This document shows, piece after piece, positions 10,728 to 24,661 of a stretch of DNA of 64,000 nucleotides. The position numbers and the translations under genes were made by a program. The DNA comes from Alkalihalobacillus sp. LMS39 (GTDB lineage Bacteria; Bacillota; Bacilli; Bacillales; Bacillaceae_F): NCBI RefSeq assembly GCF_022812285.1, contig NZ_CP093300.1, forward strand, positions 124,001-188,000. The letters are read 5' to 3'. The notes beneath the pieces are model-generated. The model was not told the origin of the DNA and searched no databases. It was given only the letters and a program-made list of their open reading frames with translations. The stretch's first letter is position 1. Each line of letters opens with the position of its first letter.

Positions 10728-11147
10728 ATGCCTACAATTAATCAGTTAATTCGTAAAGGTCGTGAAGCGAAAATCAAAAAGTCTGACTCTCCAGCGTTGA
10801 ACAAAGGTTACAATAGTTTCAAAAAGGAACAGACTGATTTATCTTCACCGCAAAAGCGTGGCGTTTGTACTCGTGTTGGTACAATGACACCGAAAAAGCC
10901 GAACTCAGCCCTTCGTAAATATGCTCGTGTACGTTTAACAAACGGAATCGAGGTAACTGCATATATTCCTGGAATTGGTCACAATCTACAGGAGCACAGC
11001 GTTGTTCTTATTCGAGGTGGACGTGTAAAGGATTTACCAGGGGTACGTTACCACATCGTTCGTGGTGCACTTGATACAGCTGGGGTTCAAAATCGTATGC
11101 AAGGCCGTTCTAAATACGGTACAAAGAGACCAAAAGAGAAAAAGTAA
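10728..11147 (+). CDS. rpsL: 30S ribosomal protein S12
   Basis: S12 lies at the decoding centre and controls accuracy. The product is 139 aa ([17 protein letters not shown]...) with the invariant [15 protein letters not shown] and [12 protein letters not shown] segments in their streptomycin-sensitive form. ATG 10728 follows AAAGGAGG at 10713-10720. The longer frame from 10647 starts within the upstream hairpin and is not used. Second gene of the str operon. Confidence 0.98.
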   Translation: MPTINQLIRKGREAKIKKSDSPALNKGYNSFKKEQTDLSSPQKRGVCTRVGTMTPKKPNSALRKYARVRLTNGIEVTAYIPGIGHNLQEHSVVLIRGGRVKDLPGVRYHIVRGALDTAGVQNRMQGRSKYGTKRPKEKK

Positions 11148-11208
11148 TGTGAACCTAAATAATGGTTTGCAAATCTTTAATGTTTAATCGTTGAAAGGAG
11201 GGGAAATA

Positions 11209-11679
11209 ATGCCTCGTAAAGGACCTGTTGCTCGTAGAGATGTTTTACCTGATCCGTTATACAAATCAAAATTAGTTACTCGCCTAATCAACCGCATCAT
11301 GGTTGACGGTAAAAAGGGTGCTGCAGAAAAGATTTTATATAATGCATTCGGACTTGTTCAAGAACGTTCGGGAAATGATCCGATGGAAGTGTTTGACCAA
11401 GCGTTAAAGAACATTATGCCAGTTCTTGAAGTTAAAGCTCGTCGTGTTGGTGGTGCAAACTACCAAGTACCAATCGAAGTGAAGCCTGAGCGTCGTACAA
11501 CACTAGGTCTTCGCTGGTTAGTAAACTATGCAAGACTTCGTGGTGAAAAGACAATGGAAGAGCGCTTAGCTAATGAGATTTTAGATGCAGCTAACAATAC
11601 TGGTGCCGCTGTTAAAAAGCGTGAAGACACTCATAAAATGGCTGAAGCGAACAAAGCATTTGCTCATTACCGTTGGTAG
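11209..11679 (+). CDS. rpsG: 30S ribosomal protein S7
   Basis: Primary assembly protein of the 30S head, contacting the E-site tRNA and the 3' major domain of 16S rRNA. The product is 156 aa ([23 protein letters not shown]...), the exact usual length, ending [11 protein letters not shown] 11209 follows GAAAGGAGGGG. In enteric bacteria S7 represses the str operon; whether it does here cannot be seen. Confidence 0.98.
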   Translation: MPRKGPVARRDVLPDPLYKSKLVTRLINRIMVDGKKGAAEKILYNAFGLVQERSGNDPMEVFDQALKNIMPVLEVKARRVGGANYQVPIEVKPERRTTLGLRWLVNYARLRGEKTMEERLANEILDAANNTGAAVKKREDTHKMAEANKAFAHYRW

Positions 11680-11731
11680 GAGTCAATCTATTAAAAAAAT
11701 CCTAAATTAGTTAAGGAAGGAGAAATACCCT

Positions 11732-13810
11732 ATGGCAAGAGAATTCTCCTTAAAGAATACACGTAATATCGGTATCATGGCTCACATTGATGCCGGTAAA
11801 ACAACTACAACAGAGCGTATTCTTTTCTATACTGGACGTATCCATAAAATCGGTGAAACTCATGAAGGTGCTTCTCAAATGGACTGGATGGCACAAGAGC
11901 AAGAGCGTGGAATTACAATTACTTCCGCTGCGACAACTGCTCAATGGAAAGGTCACCGTGTTAATATTATCGATACTCCAGGTCACGTGGACTTCACTGT
12001 AGAAGTAGAACGTTCTTTACGTGTATTAGACGGAGCAGTAGCAGTACTTGATGCACAATCTGGAGTAGAGCCACAAACGGAAACAGTTTGGCGTCAAGCA
12101 ACAACATATGGTGTACCTCGTGTTGTATTCATTAATAAAATGGATAAAACAGGTGCAGACTTCTTATACTCAGTAGGAACTATTCATGACCGTTTAGGTG
12201 CAAATGCTCATCCGATCCAATTACCAATTGGTGCAGAAGAAGACTTTAATGGAATCATTGATTTAATTGACATGGTTGCATACTTCTATGAGGATGATTT
12301 AGGTACTCGCACGGAAGCAAAAGAAATTCCAGAAGAGTATAAAGCTCAAGCTCAAGAGTACCACGATAAGTTAGTGGAAGCTGCAGCTGAGCTTGATGAA
12401 GAATTAATGATGAAATACCTTGAAGGTGAAGAGTTAACAAAGGAAGAGCTTAAAGCAGCTATCCGTAAAGGAACTTGTGACGTGGAATTCTACCCAGTTC
12501 TTTGTGGATCAGCATTTAAAAACAAAGGTGTTCAATTAATGTTGGATGCGGTTTTAGATTTCCTACCTTCACCACTTGATGTGCCTGCAATTAAAGGTAC
12601 GTTACCTGAATCAGAAGAAGAAACGACTCGTGAAGCGACAGATGAAGGTCCGTTTGCTGCACTTGCGTTTAAAGTTATGACTGACCCTTATGTTGGTAAA
12701 TTAACATTCTTCCGCGTGTATTCAGGTACTATCAATTCAGGTTCATATGTAGTGAACTCTACAAAAGGAAAACGTGAGCGTATTGGACGTATCCTTCAAA
12801 TGCACGCAAATAGCCGTGAAGAAATTTCAACAGTTTATGCTGGAGATATTGCGGCTGGCGTTGGTTTAAAAGATACGACAACGGGTGATACTCTATGTGA
12901 TGAAAAGAACCAAGTTATCTTAGAATCTATGGAATTCCCTGAGCCAGTTATCTCTTTATCTGTAGAACCAAAAACAAAATCTGACCAAGATAAAATGGGT
13001 ATGGCACTTGCGAAATTAGCTGAGGAAGACCCTACTTTCAGAACTCACACTGATGAAGAAACTGGTCAAACGATTATAGCTGGTATGGGTGAACTTCACC
13101 TTGACATTATCGTAGACCGTATGAAGCGTGAATTTAAAGTAGAAGCTAATGTTGGTGCTCCACAAGTATCTTACCGTGAAACAATCCGTAAAGGAGCTAA
13201 AGTTGAAGGTAAGTTCGTTCGTCAATCGGGTGGACGTGGTCAGTATGGACATGTTTGGATTGAATTTGAACCAAACGAAGAAGGAGCAGGTTTTGAATTC
13301 GAGAACAAAATTGTCGGTGGGGTTGTTCCTCGTGAATACATTCCAGCTGTACAATCTGGTATCGAAGAAGCTCTTCAAAATGGTATGATTGCAGGATTCC
13401 CTGTAATTGATATTAAAGCAAGAATTTTTGATGGTTCTTACCATGATGTTGACTCAAATGAGATGGCGTTTAAAATTGCCGGTTCAATGGCATTGAAAAA
13501 CGCAAAATCTCATTGTAGCCCAGTTCTTCTTGAGCCAATGATGAAAGTTGAAGTTGTTGTCCCAGAAGATTACATGGGTGATGTTATGGGTGATATCACA
13601 TCACGTCGTGGTAGAGTAGAAGGTATGGAAGCGCGTGGAAACGCACAAACAATTAAAGCTATGGTACCATTAGCTGAAATGTTTGGTTATGCAACATCGC
13701 TTCGCTCTCGCACACAAGGACGCGGTACGTATTCTATGTTCTTTGACCATTACGAAGAAGTACCGAAAAGCATTGCCGAAGAAATTGTTAAGAAACAAAC
13801 TGGAGAATAA
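11732..13810 (+). CDS. fusA: Elongation factor G
   Basis: GTPase that drives translocation. The 692 aa match the B. subtilis length. G-domain motifs are visible: [13 protein letters not shown] (P-loop), [14 protein letters not shown] (switch I), DTPGHVDF and NKMD. The fusidic-acid-relevant central domains and domain V ([16 protein letters not shown]) follow. The start ATG is preceded by AAGGAAGGAG. Third gene of the str operon, followed by tuf after 123 nt. Confidence 0.98.
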   Translation: MAREFSLKNTRNIGIMAHIDAGKTTTTERILFYTGRIHKIGETHEGASQMDWMAQEQERGITITSAATTAQWKGHRVNIIDTPGHVDFTVEVERSLRVLDGAVAVLDAQSGVEPQTETVWRQATTYGVPRVVFINKMDKTGADFLYSVGTIHDRLGANAHPIQLPIGAEEDFNGIIDLIDMVAYFYEDDLGTRTEAKEIPEEYKAQAQEYHDKLVEAAAELDEELMMKYLEGEELTKEELKAAIRKGTCDVEFYPVLCGSAFKNKGVQLMLDAVLDFLPSPLDVPAIKGTLPESEEETTREATDEGPFAALAFKVMTDPYVGKLTFFRVYSGTINSGSYVVNSTKGKRERIGRILQMHANSREEISTVYAGDIAAGVGLKDTTTGDTLCDEKNQVILESMEFPEPVISLSVEPKTKSDQDKMGMALAKLAEEDPTFRTHTDEETGQTIIAGMGELHLDIIVDRMKREFKVEANVGAPQVSYRETIRKGAKVEGKFVRQSGGRGQYGHVWIEFEPNEEGAGFEFENKIVGGVVPREYIPAVQSGIEEALQNGMIAGFPVIDIKARIFDGSYHDVDSNEMAFKIAGSMALKNAKSHCSPVLLEPMMKVEVVVPEDYMGDVMGDITSRRGRVEGMEARGNAQTIKAMVPLAEMFGYATSLRSRTQGRGTYSMFFDHYEEVPKSIAEEIVKKQTGE

Positions 13811-13853
13811 TCTCTCGTAAAAGATTGTTTCTTGAAATATTTTGTTGTAAGCT

Positions 13854-13890
13854 AAGAAAGGTGAAAATCATTGGATATTGCACCTTTCTT
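13854..13890 (+). other. Perfect inverted repeat between fusA and tuf
   Basis: AAGAAAGGTG (13854-13863) is a perfect 10-bp inverted match to CACCTTTCTT (13881-13890) with a 17-nt loop, 43 nt before the tuf start. No T-run follows, so it is not an ordinary terminator. It may adjust the EF-G to EF-Tu ratio by processing or attenuation, which is inferred. Confidence 0.7.
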
Positions 13891-13933
13891 ATCCATAAAA
13901 TTTTTGATTGCCAATTTAAGGAGGAAATGAGAA

Positions 13934-15124
13934 ATGGGTAAAGAAAAATTTGATCGTTCGAAAACACATGCCAACATTGGTACAATCGGCCACGTTGACC
14001 ATGGTAAAACAACTTTAACAGCTGCTATCACAACAGTGCTACATAAGCGCTCTGGTAAAGGTTCTGCGATGGCGTATGACGCTATCGATGGTGCTCCAGA
14101 AGAGCGTGAGCGTGGAATTACAATCTCTACAGCACACGTAGAGTATGAAACTGATAACCGTCACTATGCACACGTTGACTGCCCAGGGCATGCTGACTAT
14201 GTTAAAAACATGATCACTGGTGCTGCACAAATGGACGGAGGAATCCTAGTAGTATCTGCTGCTGATGGTCCAATGCCGCAAACTCGTGAGCACATTCTTC
14301 TTTCTCGCCAAGTAGGTGTTCCTTACCTTGTTGTATTCTTAAACAAATGTGACATGGTAGATGACGAAGAGTTACTTGAGTTAGTAGAAATGGAAGTTCG
14401 TGACTTACTTTCTGAATATGACTTCCCTGGTGATGATGTACCAGTAATCCAAGGTTCTGCTCTTAAAGCTCTTGAAGGAGAAGCTGAGTGGGAAGAAAAA
14501 ATCATCGAGCTTATGGCTGCTGTTGATGATTACATCCCAACTCCAGAGCGTGACACTGACAAGCCTTTCATGATGCCTGTTGAGGATGTATTCTCAATCA
14601 CTGGTCGTGGAACGGTTGCTACTGGACGTGTTGAGCGTGGACAACTTAAAGTTGGTGATGAAATCGAAGTAATCGGTTTAACTGAAGAGCCAAGCAAAAC
14701 AGTTGTTACTGGAGTTGAAATGTTCCGTAAACTTCTTGACTATGCTGAAGCTGGTGACAACATTGGTGCATTACTTCGTGGTGTATCTCGTGATGACATC
14801 CAACGTGGTCAAGTACTTGCTAAGCCAGGTACAATTACTCCACATACAAACTTCAAAGCTGAAGTTTACGTTTTATCAAAAGAAGAGGGTGGACGTCATA
14901 CTCCATTCTTCACAAACTACCGTCCTCAGTTCTACTTCCGTACAACTGACGTAACTGGTATTTGTAACCTTCCTGAAGGTGTAGAAATGGTTATGCCTGG
15001 AGACAACATCGAAATGACTGTTGAACTAATCTCTCCAATCGCTATCGAAGAAGGAACTAAGTTCTCTATTCGTGAAGGTGGACGTACAGTAGGCGCTGGT
15101 GTTGTAGCTTCAATCCAAAAATAA
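13934..15124 (+). CDS. tuf: Elongation factor Tu
   Basis: GTPase that delivers aminoacyl-tRNA to the ribosome. The product is 396 aa with [24 protein letters not shown] and NKCDMVDD motifs in the G domain, followed by the two beta-barrel domains ending [17 protein letters not shown] sits 9-10 nt before ATG 13934. Last gene of the str operon, closed by a strong terminator. Codon choice is typical of a very highly expressed gene. Confidence 0.98.
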   Translation: MGKEKFDRSKTHANIGTIGHVDHGKTTLTAAITTVLHKRSGKGSAMAYDAIDGAPEERERGITISTAHVEYETDNRHYAHVDCPGHADYVKNMITGAAQMDGGILVVSAADGPMPQTREHILLSRQVGVPYLVVFLNKCDMVDDEELLELVEMEVRDLLSEYDFPGDDVPVIQGSALKALEGEAEWEEKIIELMAAVDDYIPTPERDTDKPFMMPVEDVFSITGRGTVATGRVERGQLKVGDEIEVIGLTEEPSKTVVTGVEMFRKLLDYAEAGDNIGALLRGVSRDDIQRGQVLAKPGTITPHTNFKAEVYVLSKEEGGRHTPFFTNYRPQFYFRTTDVTGICNLPEGVEMVMPGDNIEMTVELISPIAIEEGTKFSIREGGRTVGAGVVASIQK

Positions 15125-15136
15125 TATTTAAATAAG

Positions 15137-15167
15137 AAGAAGCACCTAAATTGGTGCTTCTTTTTTT
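15137..15167 (+). terminator. Intrinsic terminator after tuf
   Basis: AAGAAGCACC (15137-15146), loop TAAATT and GGTGCTTCTT (15153-15162) with a T-run. Perfect 10-bp stem; ends the str operon. Confidence 0.95.
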
Positions 15168-15203
15168 AGATAATATTGGAAAGAATAATTAATAGAAAAA
15201 CAA

Positions 15204-15233
15204 CTTGCAATGAACGAATATAATCTGTATAAT
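15204..15233 (+). promoter_or_regulatory. Sigma-A promoter for the S10-spc-alpha superoperon
   Basis: TTGCAA (15204-15209), 18-nt spacer and perfect TATAAT (15228-15233). A second TATAAT at 15219-15224 overlaps the spacer. About 194 nt of leader separate it from rpsJ. Confidence 0.75.
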
Positions 15234-15249
15234 AGTAAAAGTGTGATCG

Positions 15250-15735
<486 letters not shown>

Positions 15736-15839
15736 TTATAGTGTATGTCGGTTAGTTTACATTTTTCATATAATTGAACGAAAACACATGATAAATAATG
15801 GCAAAAAAATATAATAATGATTTGTAGGAGGTGTGACTG

Positions 15840-16466
15840 ATGACCAAAGGAATCTTAGGAAAAAAACTAGGAATGACACAAGTATTTGCTGAAAATGGTG
15901 ATGTAATTCCTGTAACTGTAATTGAAGCTACTCCAAACGTAGTTCTTCAAAAGAAAACAGTTGAGTCTGATGGTTATGAAGCAATCCAATTAGGATTTGA
16001 CGACCAAAAAGAATCACGTATTACAAAACCAGCGAAAGGCCATGCGGAAAAAGCAAGCACGGCACCTAAGCGCTTCATGAAAGAAATTCGTGGAACTGAC
16101 GTTTCTACGTTTGAAGTTGGTCAAGAAGTCAAAGTTGATGTATTTGCAGAAGGAGACGTTGTCGATGTAACTGGTACATCGAAAGGGAAAGGGTTCCAAG
16201 GTGCAATCAAGCGCCATAACCAATCTCGTGGTCCAATGTCTCACGGTTCTCGTTACCACCGTCGTCCAGGTTCAATGGGTCCTGTAGCGCCAAACCGTGT
16301 ATTCAAAGGGAAGGCATTACCGGGTCGTATGGGCGGAGAGCAAATTACGATTCAAAATCTTGAAATTGTAAAAGTAGACACAGAACGTAATCTTTTATTA
16401 GTTAAAGGTAATATTCCTGGTGCTAGAAAAAGTTATGTAACTGTGAAAAGTTCAGTTAAAAACTAA
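15840..16466 (+). CDS. rplC: 50S ribosomal protein L3
   Basis: Early-assembly 23S rRNA-binding protein near the peptidyl-transferase centre. The product is 208 aa ([20 protein letters not shown]...) with the L3 signature region [26 protein letters not shown] shortened here to its ends. ATG 15840 follows TAGGAGGTGTGA. Second gene of the S10 operon, before rplD by 25 nt. Confidence 0.98.
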   Translation: MTKGILGKKLGMTQVFAENGDVIPVTVIEATPNVVLQKKTVESDGYEAIQLGFDDQKESRITKPAKGHAEKASTAPKRFMKEIRGTDVSTFEVGQEVKVDVFAEGDVVDVTGTSKGKGFQGAIKRHNQSRGPMSHGSRYHRRPGSMGPVAPNRVFKGKALPGRMGGEQITIQNLEIVKVDTERNLLLVKGNIPGARKSYVTVKSSVKN

Positions 16467-16491
16467 CGTCTAACAGAAAGGAGGATACATC

Positions 16492-17115
16492 ATGCCGAAA
16501 GTTGCATTATATAACCAATCAGGTTCTCAAGTTGGTGATATAGAATTATCTGATTCAGTATTTGGTATTGAGCCAAATGAACATGTATTACACGAAGCTG
16601 TCGTTATGCAGCAAGCTTCTATGCGTCAAGGAACTCACAAAGTGAAAGGACGTTCAGAAGTACGTGGTGGTGGACGTAAGCCATGGCGTCAAAAAGGTAC
16701 AGGACGTGCTCGTCAAGGTACAATCCGTGCTCCACAATGGGTTGGTGGTGGAGTCGTTTTCGGTCCAACACCTCGTAAATACGGTTATAACTTACCGAAA
16801 AAAGTTCGTCGTTTAGCGATTAAATCTGCTCTTTCTAGTAAGGTAAAAGCAGAAGAAATCGTAGTATTAGACGCATTAGCGTTTGATACTCCAAAAACAA
16901 AAGAAATGGCTTCTGTTTTAACGAATCTTTCAGTAGAACGTAAAGCATTAGTTGTTACAGCAGATTATAACGAATCAGTTGCATTATCTGCACGAAATAT
17001 TCCTGGTGTATCTTTTGTTACGGCTGAAGGTGTGAATGTACTTGATGTACTTAAACATGATAAGCTGGTCATCACAAAAGATGCAGTTGAAAAGATAGGG
17101 GAGGTGTTTGCATAA
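16492..17115 (+). CDS. rplD: 50S ribosomal protein L4
   Basis: L4 lines the exit tunnel with an extended loop and in enteric bacteria represses the S10 operon. The product is 207 aa ([19 protein letters not shown]...) with the tunnel loop [28 protein letters not shown] precedes ATG 16492. The stop overlaps the rplW start by one base (TAATG at 17113-17117), indicating translational coupling. Confidence 0.98.
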   Translation: MPKVALYNQSGSQVGDIELSDSVFGIEPNEHVLHEAVVMQQASMRQGTHKVKGRSEVRGGGRKPWRQKGTGRARQGTIRAPQWVGGGVVFGPTPRKYGYNLPKKVRRLAIKSALSSKVKAEEIVVLDALAFDTPKTKEMASVLTNLSVERKALVVTADYNESVALSARNIPGVSFVTAEGVNVLDVLKHDKLVITKDAVEKIGEVFA

Positions 17116-17405
17116 TGTCAAACGCTCGTGATATCATTAAGCGCCCCGTAATTACTGAACGTTCAACAGATTTAATGGCTGAGAAAAAGTATACATTTGA
17201 AGTTGATGTTCGTGCGAATAAAACACAAATTAAAGACGCTGTAGAAGAAATCTTCGGAGTAAAAGTCCAACAAGTAAACACAATGAACTACAAAGGTAAG
17301 TTCAAGCGTTTCGGACGTCATTCTGGTTATACTGCACGTCGTAAAAAAGCAATTGTTACATTAACACCTGAAAGCACAGAGTTAGAGTTCTTTGAAGGTG
17401 TATAA
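17115..17405 (+). CDS. rplW: 50S ribosomal protein L23
   Basis: L23 sits at the polypeptide exit and docks trigger factor and SRP. The product is 96 aa ([30 protein letters not shown]...) with the usual [12 protein letters not shown] loop. It starts at the TAATG overlap with rplD; GGGGAGG lies just upstream within rplD. Confidence 0.97.
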   Translation: MSNARDIIKRPVITERSTDLMAEKKYTFEVDVRANKTQIKDAVEEIFGVKVQQVNTMNYKGKFKRFGRHSGYTARRKKAIVTLTPESTELEFFEGV

Positions 17406-17430
17406 GTTTTAGTGAAGGGAGGAAATTCAA

Positions 17431-18261
17431 ATGGCGATTAAAAAGTACAAACCGACCAGTGCTGGTCGTCGTGGAATGTCGGTTTTAGATTTTAAAGAAA
17501 TCACGACAGACACGCCGGAAAAATCGTTACTTGCACCATTACACAATAAAGGTGGACGTAACAACCAAGGTAAGTTAACGGTTCGTCACCAAGGTGGTGG
17601 ACACAAACGTCAATATCGTATTGTTGATTTTAAACGTACTAAAGATGGTATTCCAGGCCGCGTTGCTACTATTGAATATGATCCGAACCGTACAGCTAAT
17701 ATTGCGTTAATTCATTATGTAGATGGTGAGAAACGCTATATCCTAGCACCAAAAGGTCTTAAAGTTGATATGATGGTTGAGTCAGGTCCAGAAGCAGATA
17801 TTAAAGTAGGTAATGCGTTACCACTTAAAAATATTCCAGTTGGTACTGTTATCCACAACATCGAATTAAAACCTGGTAAAGGTGGTCAACTTGTTCGTTC
17901 AGCTGGTACAGAAGCGCAACTTCTTGGTAAAGAAGGGGATTATGTATTAGTTCGTTTGAATTCAGGCGAAACACGTTATATTTTAGCAACTTGTCGTGCA
18001 ACTATCGGTCAAGTTGGTAATTTAGAACATGAACTTGTAAACATCGGTAAAGCTGGTCGTTCTCGTTGGTTAGGTAAACGTCCGACTGTTCGTGGATCAG
18101 TAATGAACCCTAATGATCACCCACACGGTGGTGGTGAAGGTCGTTCTCCAATCGGCCGTAAATCTCCGATGTCTCCATGGGGTAAACCAACTCTTGGATA
18201 CAAAACGAGAAAGAAAAACAAGCATTCTGATAAGTATATCGTTCGTCGTCGTAAAAAATAA
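17431..18261 (+). CDS. rplB: 50S ribosomal protein L2
   Basis: Highly conserved protein needed for subunit association and peptidyl-transferase activity. The product is 276 aa ([21 protein letters not shown]...) with the C-terminal [19 protein letters not shown] region that carries the functionally important histidine. GGGAGG precedes ATG 17431. Followed by a hairpin spacer and rpsS. Confidence 0.98.
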   Translation: MAIKKYKPTSAGRRGMSVLDFKEITTDTPEKSLLAPLHNKGGRNNQGKLTVRHQGGGHKRQYRIVDFKRTKDGIPGRVATIEYDPNRTANIALIHYVDGEKRYILAPKGLKVDMMVESGPEADIKVGNALPLKNIPVGTVIHNIELKPGKGGQLVRSAGTEAQLLGKEGDYVLVRLNSGETRYILATCRATIGQVGNLEHELVNIGKAGRSRWLGKRPTVRGSVMNPNDHPHGGGEGRSPIGRKSPMSPWGKPTLGYKTRKKNKHSDKYIVRRRKK

Positions 18262-18273
18262 CGGGGTTGCTCT

Positions 18274-18291
18274 ACGGTTCATTCGAACCGT
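18274..18291 (+). other. Hairpin between rplB and rpsS
   Basis: ACGGTTC (18274-18280) pairs perfectly with GAACCGT (18285-18291) around a 4-nt ATTC loop, 28 nt before the rpsS start. No T-run. It could be a processing or feedback element; the function is inferred. Confidence 0.6.
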
Positions 18292-18318
18292 GGGCCAATC
18301 GCGAAGGGAGGTATATTC

Positions 18319-18597
18319 ATGGGTCGCAGCTTAAAGAAAGGACCTTTTGTTGATGATCACTTGATGAAGAAAGTCGAAGTAATGAATGAAAAAGATGAAA
18401 AAAGAGTGATTAAGACATGGTCACGTCGTTCTACAATTTTCCCAGAATTTATTGGGCACACAATTGCGGTTTATGATGGTCGTAAGCATGTACCAGTGTA
18501 CGTTTCAGAAGACATGGTAGGTCACAAGCTTGGTGAATTCGCACCAACTCGTACTTACAAAGGGCATGCTGCTGACGATAAGAAAACAAGACGCTAA
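18319..18597 (+). CDS. rpsS: 30S ribosomal protein S19
   Basis: S19 lies in the 30S head and contacts tRNA and bridge B1a. The product is 92 aa ([20 protein letters not shown]...) with [20 protein letters not shown] and [16 protein letters not shown], both family signatures. GGGAGG precedes ATG 18319. Confidence 0.98.
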   Translation: MGRSLKKGPFVDDHLMKKVEVMNEKDEKRVIKTWSRRSTIFPEFIGHTIAVYDGRKHVPVYVSEDMVGHKLGEFAPTRTYKGHAADDKKTRR

Positions 18598-18620
18598 GTT
18601 AAGAGGGGAGGTCAAAACCT

Positions 18621-18962
18621 ATGCAAGCTAAAGCTGTAGCTAAACAAGTGCGCATTGCTCCTCGTAAAGTTCGTTTAGTCGTCGACTTAATTCGAGGCAA
18701 GCAAGTGGGCGAAGCTGTTGCTATTCTTCGCCACACACCAAAAGCAGCATCACCAGTAGTGGAGAAGCTGTTAAACTCTGCAATCGCAAATGCAGAACAT
18801 AACTATGAAATGGAACCTAACAACCTTTATATCAGTGAAGTTTTTGTTGATGAAGGTGTAACGTTAAAAAGATTCCGTCCGCGTGCAATGGGCCGTGCAA
18901 GCCGTATCAACAAACGCACAAGTCATATTACATTAGTTGTTTCAGAAAAAAAGGAGGGGTAA
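18621..18962 (+). CDS. rplV: 50S ribosomal protein L22
   Basis: L22 contributes the second loop of the exit-tunnel constriction. The product is 113 aa ([21 protein letters not shown]...) with the conserved [20 protein letters not shown] loop, wild type as far as seen for macrolide interaction. GGGGAGG precedes ATG 18621. Only 3 nt separate it from rpsC. Confidence 0.98.
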   Translation: MQAKAVAKQVRIAPRKVRLVVDLIRGKQVGEAVAILRHTPKAASPVVEKLLNSAIANAEHNYEMEPNNLYISEVFVDEGVTLKRFRPRAMGRASRINKRTSHITLVVSEKKEG

Positions 18963-18965
18963 CGC

Positions 18966-20255
<1,290 letters not shown>

Positions 20256-20275
20256 TTCGAAAGGAGGTTTTCAAT

Positions 20276-20536
20276 ATGGAACGTAACCAGCGCAAAGTTT
20301 ATACAGGACGCGTTGTTTCCGATAAAATGGATAAAACAATTACTGTTCAAGTTGAAACGTATAAAAAAGACCGCATTTACGGTAAACGTGTAAAATACAC
20401 TAAAAAGTTTAAGGCGCATGATGAAGAGAACACTGCTAAAATCGGCGATGTTGTAAAAATCATGGAAACACGTCCACTTTCTAAAGACAAACGCTTCCGA
20501 TTAATTGAAATCGTAGAAGAAGCTGTTATTCTTTAA
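20276..20536 (+). CDS. rpsQ: 30S ribosomal protein S17
   Basis: Primary 16S rRNA-binding protein. The product is 86 aa ([21 protein letters not shown]...) with the OB-fold signature [28 protein letters not shown] precedes ATG 20276. First of the spc part, between rpmC and rplN. Confidence 0.98.
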   Translation: MERNQRKVYTGRVVSDKMDKTITVQVETYKKDRIYGKRVKYTKKFKAHDEENTAKIGDVVKIMETRPLSKDKRFRLIEIVEEAVIL

Positions 20537-20574
20537 AGGATTTTTCTTTGTCAGGCGAAGGGAGGTAAAAGTAG

Positions 20575-20943
<369 letters not shown>

Positions 20944-20978
20944 AAAATATTAATCATGCCTTTTAAGGAGGTGCGGGA

Positions 20979-21296
20979 ATGTCAATGCACGTTAAAAAAG
21001 GTGACACAGTGAAGGTTATCACAGGTAAGGATAAAGGCAAACAAGGTGTTATTCTTGAGGCTTATCCAAAGAAAAACCGTGTTCTTGTTGAAGGTGTAAA
21101 CATTGTTAAGAAGCATGCAAAACCTTCTCAAGATAACCCACAAGGCGGAATCATTAATAAAGAGGCATCAATCCATGCTTCTAATGTGATGCCAGTCGAT
21201 CCGAAAACCGGTGAACCTACTCGAGTAGGTTATAAAGTTGAGAATGGAAAAAAAGTACGTATTGCGAAGAAATCTGGCGCAGTATTAGATAAGTAA
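20979..21296 (+). CDS. rplX: 50S ribosomal protein L24
   Basis: Assembly initiator with a KOW motif ([19 protein letters not shown]). The product is 105 aa. The start is ATG 20979, 7 nt after AGGAGG; the second in-frame ATG at 20985, which would match the B. subtilis N-terminus, is 13 nt away and less likely. It sits between rplN and rplE. Confidence 0.97.
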   Translation: MSMHVKKGDTVKVITGKDKGKQGVILEAYPKKNRVLVEGVNIVKKHAKPSQDNPQGGIINKEASIHASNVMPVDPKTGEPTRVGYKVENGKKVRIAKKSGAVLDK

Positions 21297-21322
21297 GTTT
21301 GACATGAAAGGAGGTCAATAGC

Positions 21323-22076
<754 letters not shown>

Positions 22077-22103
22077 CCCGAAGATGGGAAGGAGGTAATA
22101 TAA

Positions 22104-22502
22104 ATGGTCATGACAGATCCTATTTCAGATATGCTAACTCGCATTCGTAATGCGAATTTGGTACGACATGAAAAGTTAGAAGTACCTGCATCTAAGATCA
22201 AAAAAGATATCGCAGAAATCCTTAAAAGTGAAGGATTCATCCGTGACTATGAGTTCATCGAGGATAACAAGCAAGGTGTACTTCGTATTTTCTTAAAATA
22301 CGGTGTAAACAACGAGCGCGTTATTACTGGACTGAAACGTATTAGTAAACCTGGCCTTCGTGTTTATGCGAAAGCAACTGAAGTACCTCGTGTACTAGGT
22401 GGATTGGGAATTGCTATCGTTTCAACTTCGAACGGAGTAGTAACAGATAAAATTGCTAGACAACAACAAGTAGGCGGAGAAGTATTAGCTTACGTTTGGT
22501 AA
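22104..22502 (+). CDS. rpsH: 30S ribosomal protein S8
   Basis: Central-domain assembly protein; in enteric bacteria it represses the spc operon. The product is 132 aa ([22 protein letters not shown]...), the B. subtilis length, with the C-terminal [17 protein letters not shown] signature. GGAAGGAGG precedes ATG 22104; a second ATG at 22110 is possible. Confidence 0.98.
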   Translation: MVMTDPISDMLTRIRNANLVRHEKLEVPASKIKKDIAEILKSEGFIRDYEFIEDNKQGVLRIFLKYGVNNERVITGLKRISKPGLRVYAKATEVPRVLGGLGIAIVSTSNGVVTDKIARQQQVGGEVLAYVW

Positions 22503-22534
22503 GAACAAAAGGAAAGGAACGGAGGTGTATCTAG

Positions 22535-23071
22535 ATGTCTCGTATTGGTAAAAAACCTGTTGAAATCCCTAGTGGAGTAACAGTTACGTTAAACGATAAT
22601 ACGATTACAGTAAAAGGACCAAAAGGTGAACTAACTCGTAACCTTCATCCTGATATGATCGTTAAAGTAGAAGAAAATGAACTTACAGTTGAACGCCCAA
22701 GTGATCAAAAAGAACACCGTGCTCTTCATGGTACGACTCGAAGCATCGTAAGTAACATGGTTGAAGGAGTAACTAAAGGCTATGAAAAAGGCCTTGAGTT
22801 AATCGGGGTTGGTTATCGTGCTACAAAATCAGGTCAGAAATTAGTTCTTAACGTTGGCTACTCACATCCAGTAGAAATCGTTCCTGAAGCTGGCATCGAA
22901 ATCGAAGTACCGTCTAATACTAAAGTGTTAGTTAAAGGTATCGACAAAGAACGCGTTGGTGCAATTGCGGCAAATATTCGTTCTGTACGTTTACCAGAGC
23001 CTTATAAAGGTAAAGGGATTCGTTATGAAGGAGAATATGTACGTCGTAAAGAAGGTAAAACAGGTAAGTAA
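22535..23071 (+). CDS. rplF: 50S ribosomal protein L6
   Basis: Two-domain protein near the sarcin-ricin loop and factor-binding site. The product is 178 aa ([20 protein letters not shown]...) with the C-terminal signature [22 protein letters not shown] 22535 follows GGAACGGAGG. Confidence 0.98.
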   Translation: MSRIGKKPVEIPSGVTVTLNDNTITVKGPKGELTRNLHPDMIVKVEENELTVERPSDQKEHRALHGTTRSIVSNMVEGVTKGYEKGLELIGVGYRATKSGQKLVLNVGYSHPVEIVPEAGIEIEVPSNTKVLVKGIDKERVGAIAANIRSVRLPEPYKGKGIRYEGEYVRRKEGKTGK

Positions 23072-23102
23072 GTAAAAAGATAACGGAAAGGAATGACGTT
23101 CA

Positions 23103-23465
23103 ATGATTACGAAGCCTAACAAAAATGTGGCACGTAAGAAAAGACATGCTCATGTTCGTCGTACAATTACAGGTACTGCTGAACGTCCTCGTCTAAACGT
23201 ATTCCGTTCATCTAAACACATTTACGCTCAATTAATTGATGATGTAGCAGGTGTAACTGTAGCATCAGCGTCTAGTTTAGATAAGGAACTAAATTTAGAA
23301 AACGGTGGAAATAAAGAAGCAGCGCAAAAAGTCGGCGAGCTAGTTGCTAAGCGTGCAAAAGAAAAAGGATTTGAAACAATTGTATTCGATCGTGGTGGAT
23401 ATATTTATCACGGACGTGTTCAAGTACTTGCTGATGCAGCAAGGGAAGCAGGATTACAATTTTAA
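23103..23465 (+). CDS. rplR: 50S ribosomal protein L18
   Basis: 5S rRNA-binding protein of the central protuberance. The product is 120 aa ([20 protein letters not shown]...) with [20 protein letters not shown] and the C-terminal [23 protein letters not shown] 23103 follows GGAAAGGAATG, a weaker Shine-Dalgarno sequence than in its neighbours. Confidence 0.98.
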   Translation: MITKPNKNVARKKRHAHVRRTITGTAERPRLNVFRSSKHIYAQLIDDVAGVTVASASSLDKELNLENGGNKEAAQKVGELVAKRAKEKGFETIVFDRGGYIYHGRVQVLADAAREAGLQF

Positions 23466-23486
23466 GAAACAAAGGAGGGAAAATGA

Positions 23487-23987
23487 ATGCGTCGTATTGA
23501 CCCTAATACACTAGAGCTTGAAGAGAAAGTTGTAGCTGTCAACCGTGTAGCGAAGGTTGTTAAAGGTGGTCGTCGTTTCCGATTTGCAGCGTTAGTTGTT
23601 GTTGGAGATAGAAATGGCCATGTTGGATTCGGTTTAGGAAAAGCTCAAGAAGTTCCTGAAGCAATTCGTAAAGCGATTGAAGATGCAAAGAAAAATTTAA
23701 TTGAAGTACCAATCGTTGGTACAACAATTCCTCATCAAATCGTAGGACACTTTGGTGCAGGTCGCGTACTACTTAAACCAGCTTCAGAAGGTACTGGAGT
23801 TATTGCTGGTGGACCTGTTCGTGCGGTATTAGACCTTGCAGGTGTTGGCGATATCTTATCAAAATCACACGGTTCTAATAACCCAATTAACATGGTTCGT
23901 GCTACAATTCAAGGTTTAAGTAACATGAAGCGTGCTGAAGAAGTAGCAAAACTTCGTGGAAAATCTGTAGAAGAACTGTTAGGATAG
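23487..23987 (+). CDS. rpsE: 30S ribosomal protein S5
   Basis: Decoding-fidelity protein in the mRNA entry channel. The product is 166 aa ([21 protein letters not shown]...) with the double-stranded RNA-binding segment [19 protein letters not shown], wild type at the usual spectinomycin positions as far as can be judged. AAAGGAGGG precedes ATG 23487. Confidence 0.98.
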   Translation: MRRIDPNTLELEEKVVAVNRVAKVVKGGRRFRFAALVVVGDRNGHVGFGLGKAQEVPEAIRKAIEDAKKNLIEVPIVGTTIPHQIVGHFGAGRVLLKPASEGTGVIAGGPVRAVLDLAGVGDILSKSHGSNNPINMVRATIQGLSNMKRAEEVAKLRGKSVEELLG

Positions 23988-23999
23988 GAGGGAAATCAG

Positions 24000-24188
24000 A
24001 TGGCTAAAAAGTTAGAAATTACCCTCACTCGAAGCCTAATCGGACGTCCTGGTGATCAACGAGTGACTGTGAATACATTAGGCTTACGTAAAATGCATCA
24101 AACTGTAGTAAAAGAAGATAATGCTGCAATTCGTGGAATGGTAAACAAGGTATCTCACCTTGTAACTGTAAAAGAAATTGAGGCGTAA
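24000..24188 (+). CDS. rpmD: 50S ribosomal protein L30
   Basis: Small 62-aa protein ([20 protein letters not shown]...) with the [18 protein letters not shown] signature. ATG 24000 follows GGAGGG, which overlaps the rpsE stop region. Followed by rplO after 32 nt. Confidence 0.97.
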   Translation: MAKKLEITLTRSLIGRPGDQRVTVNTLGLRKMHQTVVKEDNAAIRGMVNKVSHLVTVKEIEA

Positions 24189-24220
24189 TAAATAAAAGTT
24201 TTCAATGAGGAGGTGGCAAC

Positions 24221-24661
24221 ATGAAACTTCATGAGTTGAAACCTGCAGAAGGTTCTCGTAAAGAGCGCAATCGAGTTGGACGTGGTATTGCTACTGGTAA
24301 CGGTAAAACATCAGGTCGTGGACATAAAGGTCAAAACTCTCGCTCTGGTGGCGGTGTTCGTCCAGGCTTTGAAGGTGGGCAAAACCCAATCTTCCGTCGT
24401 TTGCCAAAACGTGGATTTACAAATCCTACACGTAAAGAGTTTGCTATTGTAAACCTTGATACGTTAAATCGTTTTGACGCAGGTACTGAAGTAACACCAG
24501 AACTATTATTAGAAACTGGTGTCGTGAAGAATGCAAAAGACGGCATTAAAATCCTTGGCAGCGGCAAGCTTGAGAAGAAACTTACTGTTAGAGCAGCAAA
24601 GTTCTCTACTTCTGCTAAAGAAGCGATCGAAGCTGTCGGCGGAAAAACTGAGGTGATGTAA
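24221..24661 (+). CDS. rplO: 50S ribosomal protein L15
   Basis: Late-assembly 50S protein. The product is 146 aa ([22 protein letters not shown]...) with a Gly/Arg-rich N-terminal extension ([20 protein letters not shown]) and a C-terminal globular domain. GAGGAGG precedes ATG 24221. Its TAA overlaps the secY ATG by one base. Confidence 0.98.
   Translation: MKLHELKPAEGSRKERNRVGRGIATGNGKTSGRGHKGQNSRSGGGVRPGFEGGQNPIFRRLPKRGFTNPTRKEFAIVNLDTLNRFDAGTEVTPELLLETGVVKNAKDGIKILGSGKLEKKLTVRAAKFSTSAKEAIEAVGGKTEVM

Noticed and set aside
13016-13444. 142-aa minus-strand frame inside fusA
   Set aside because: Shadow of a highly biased gene; fusA is certain in this place.
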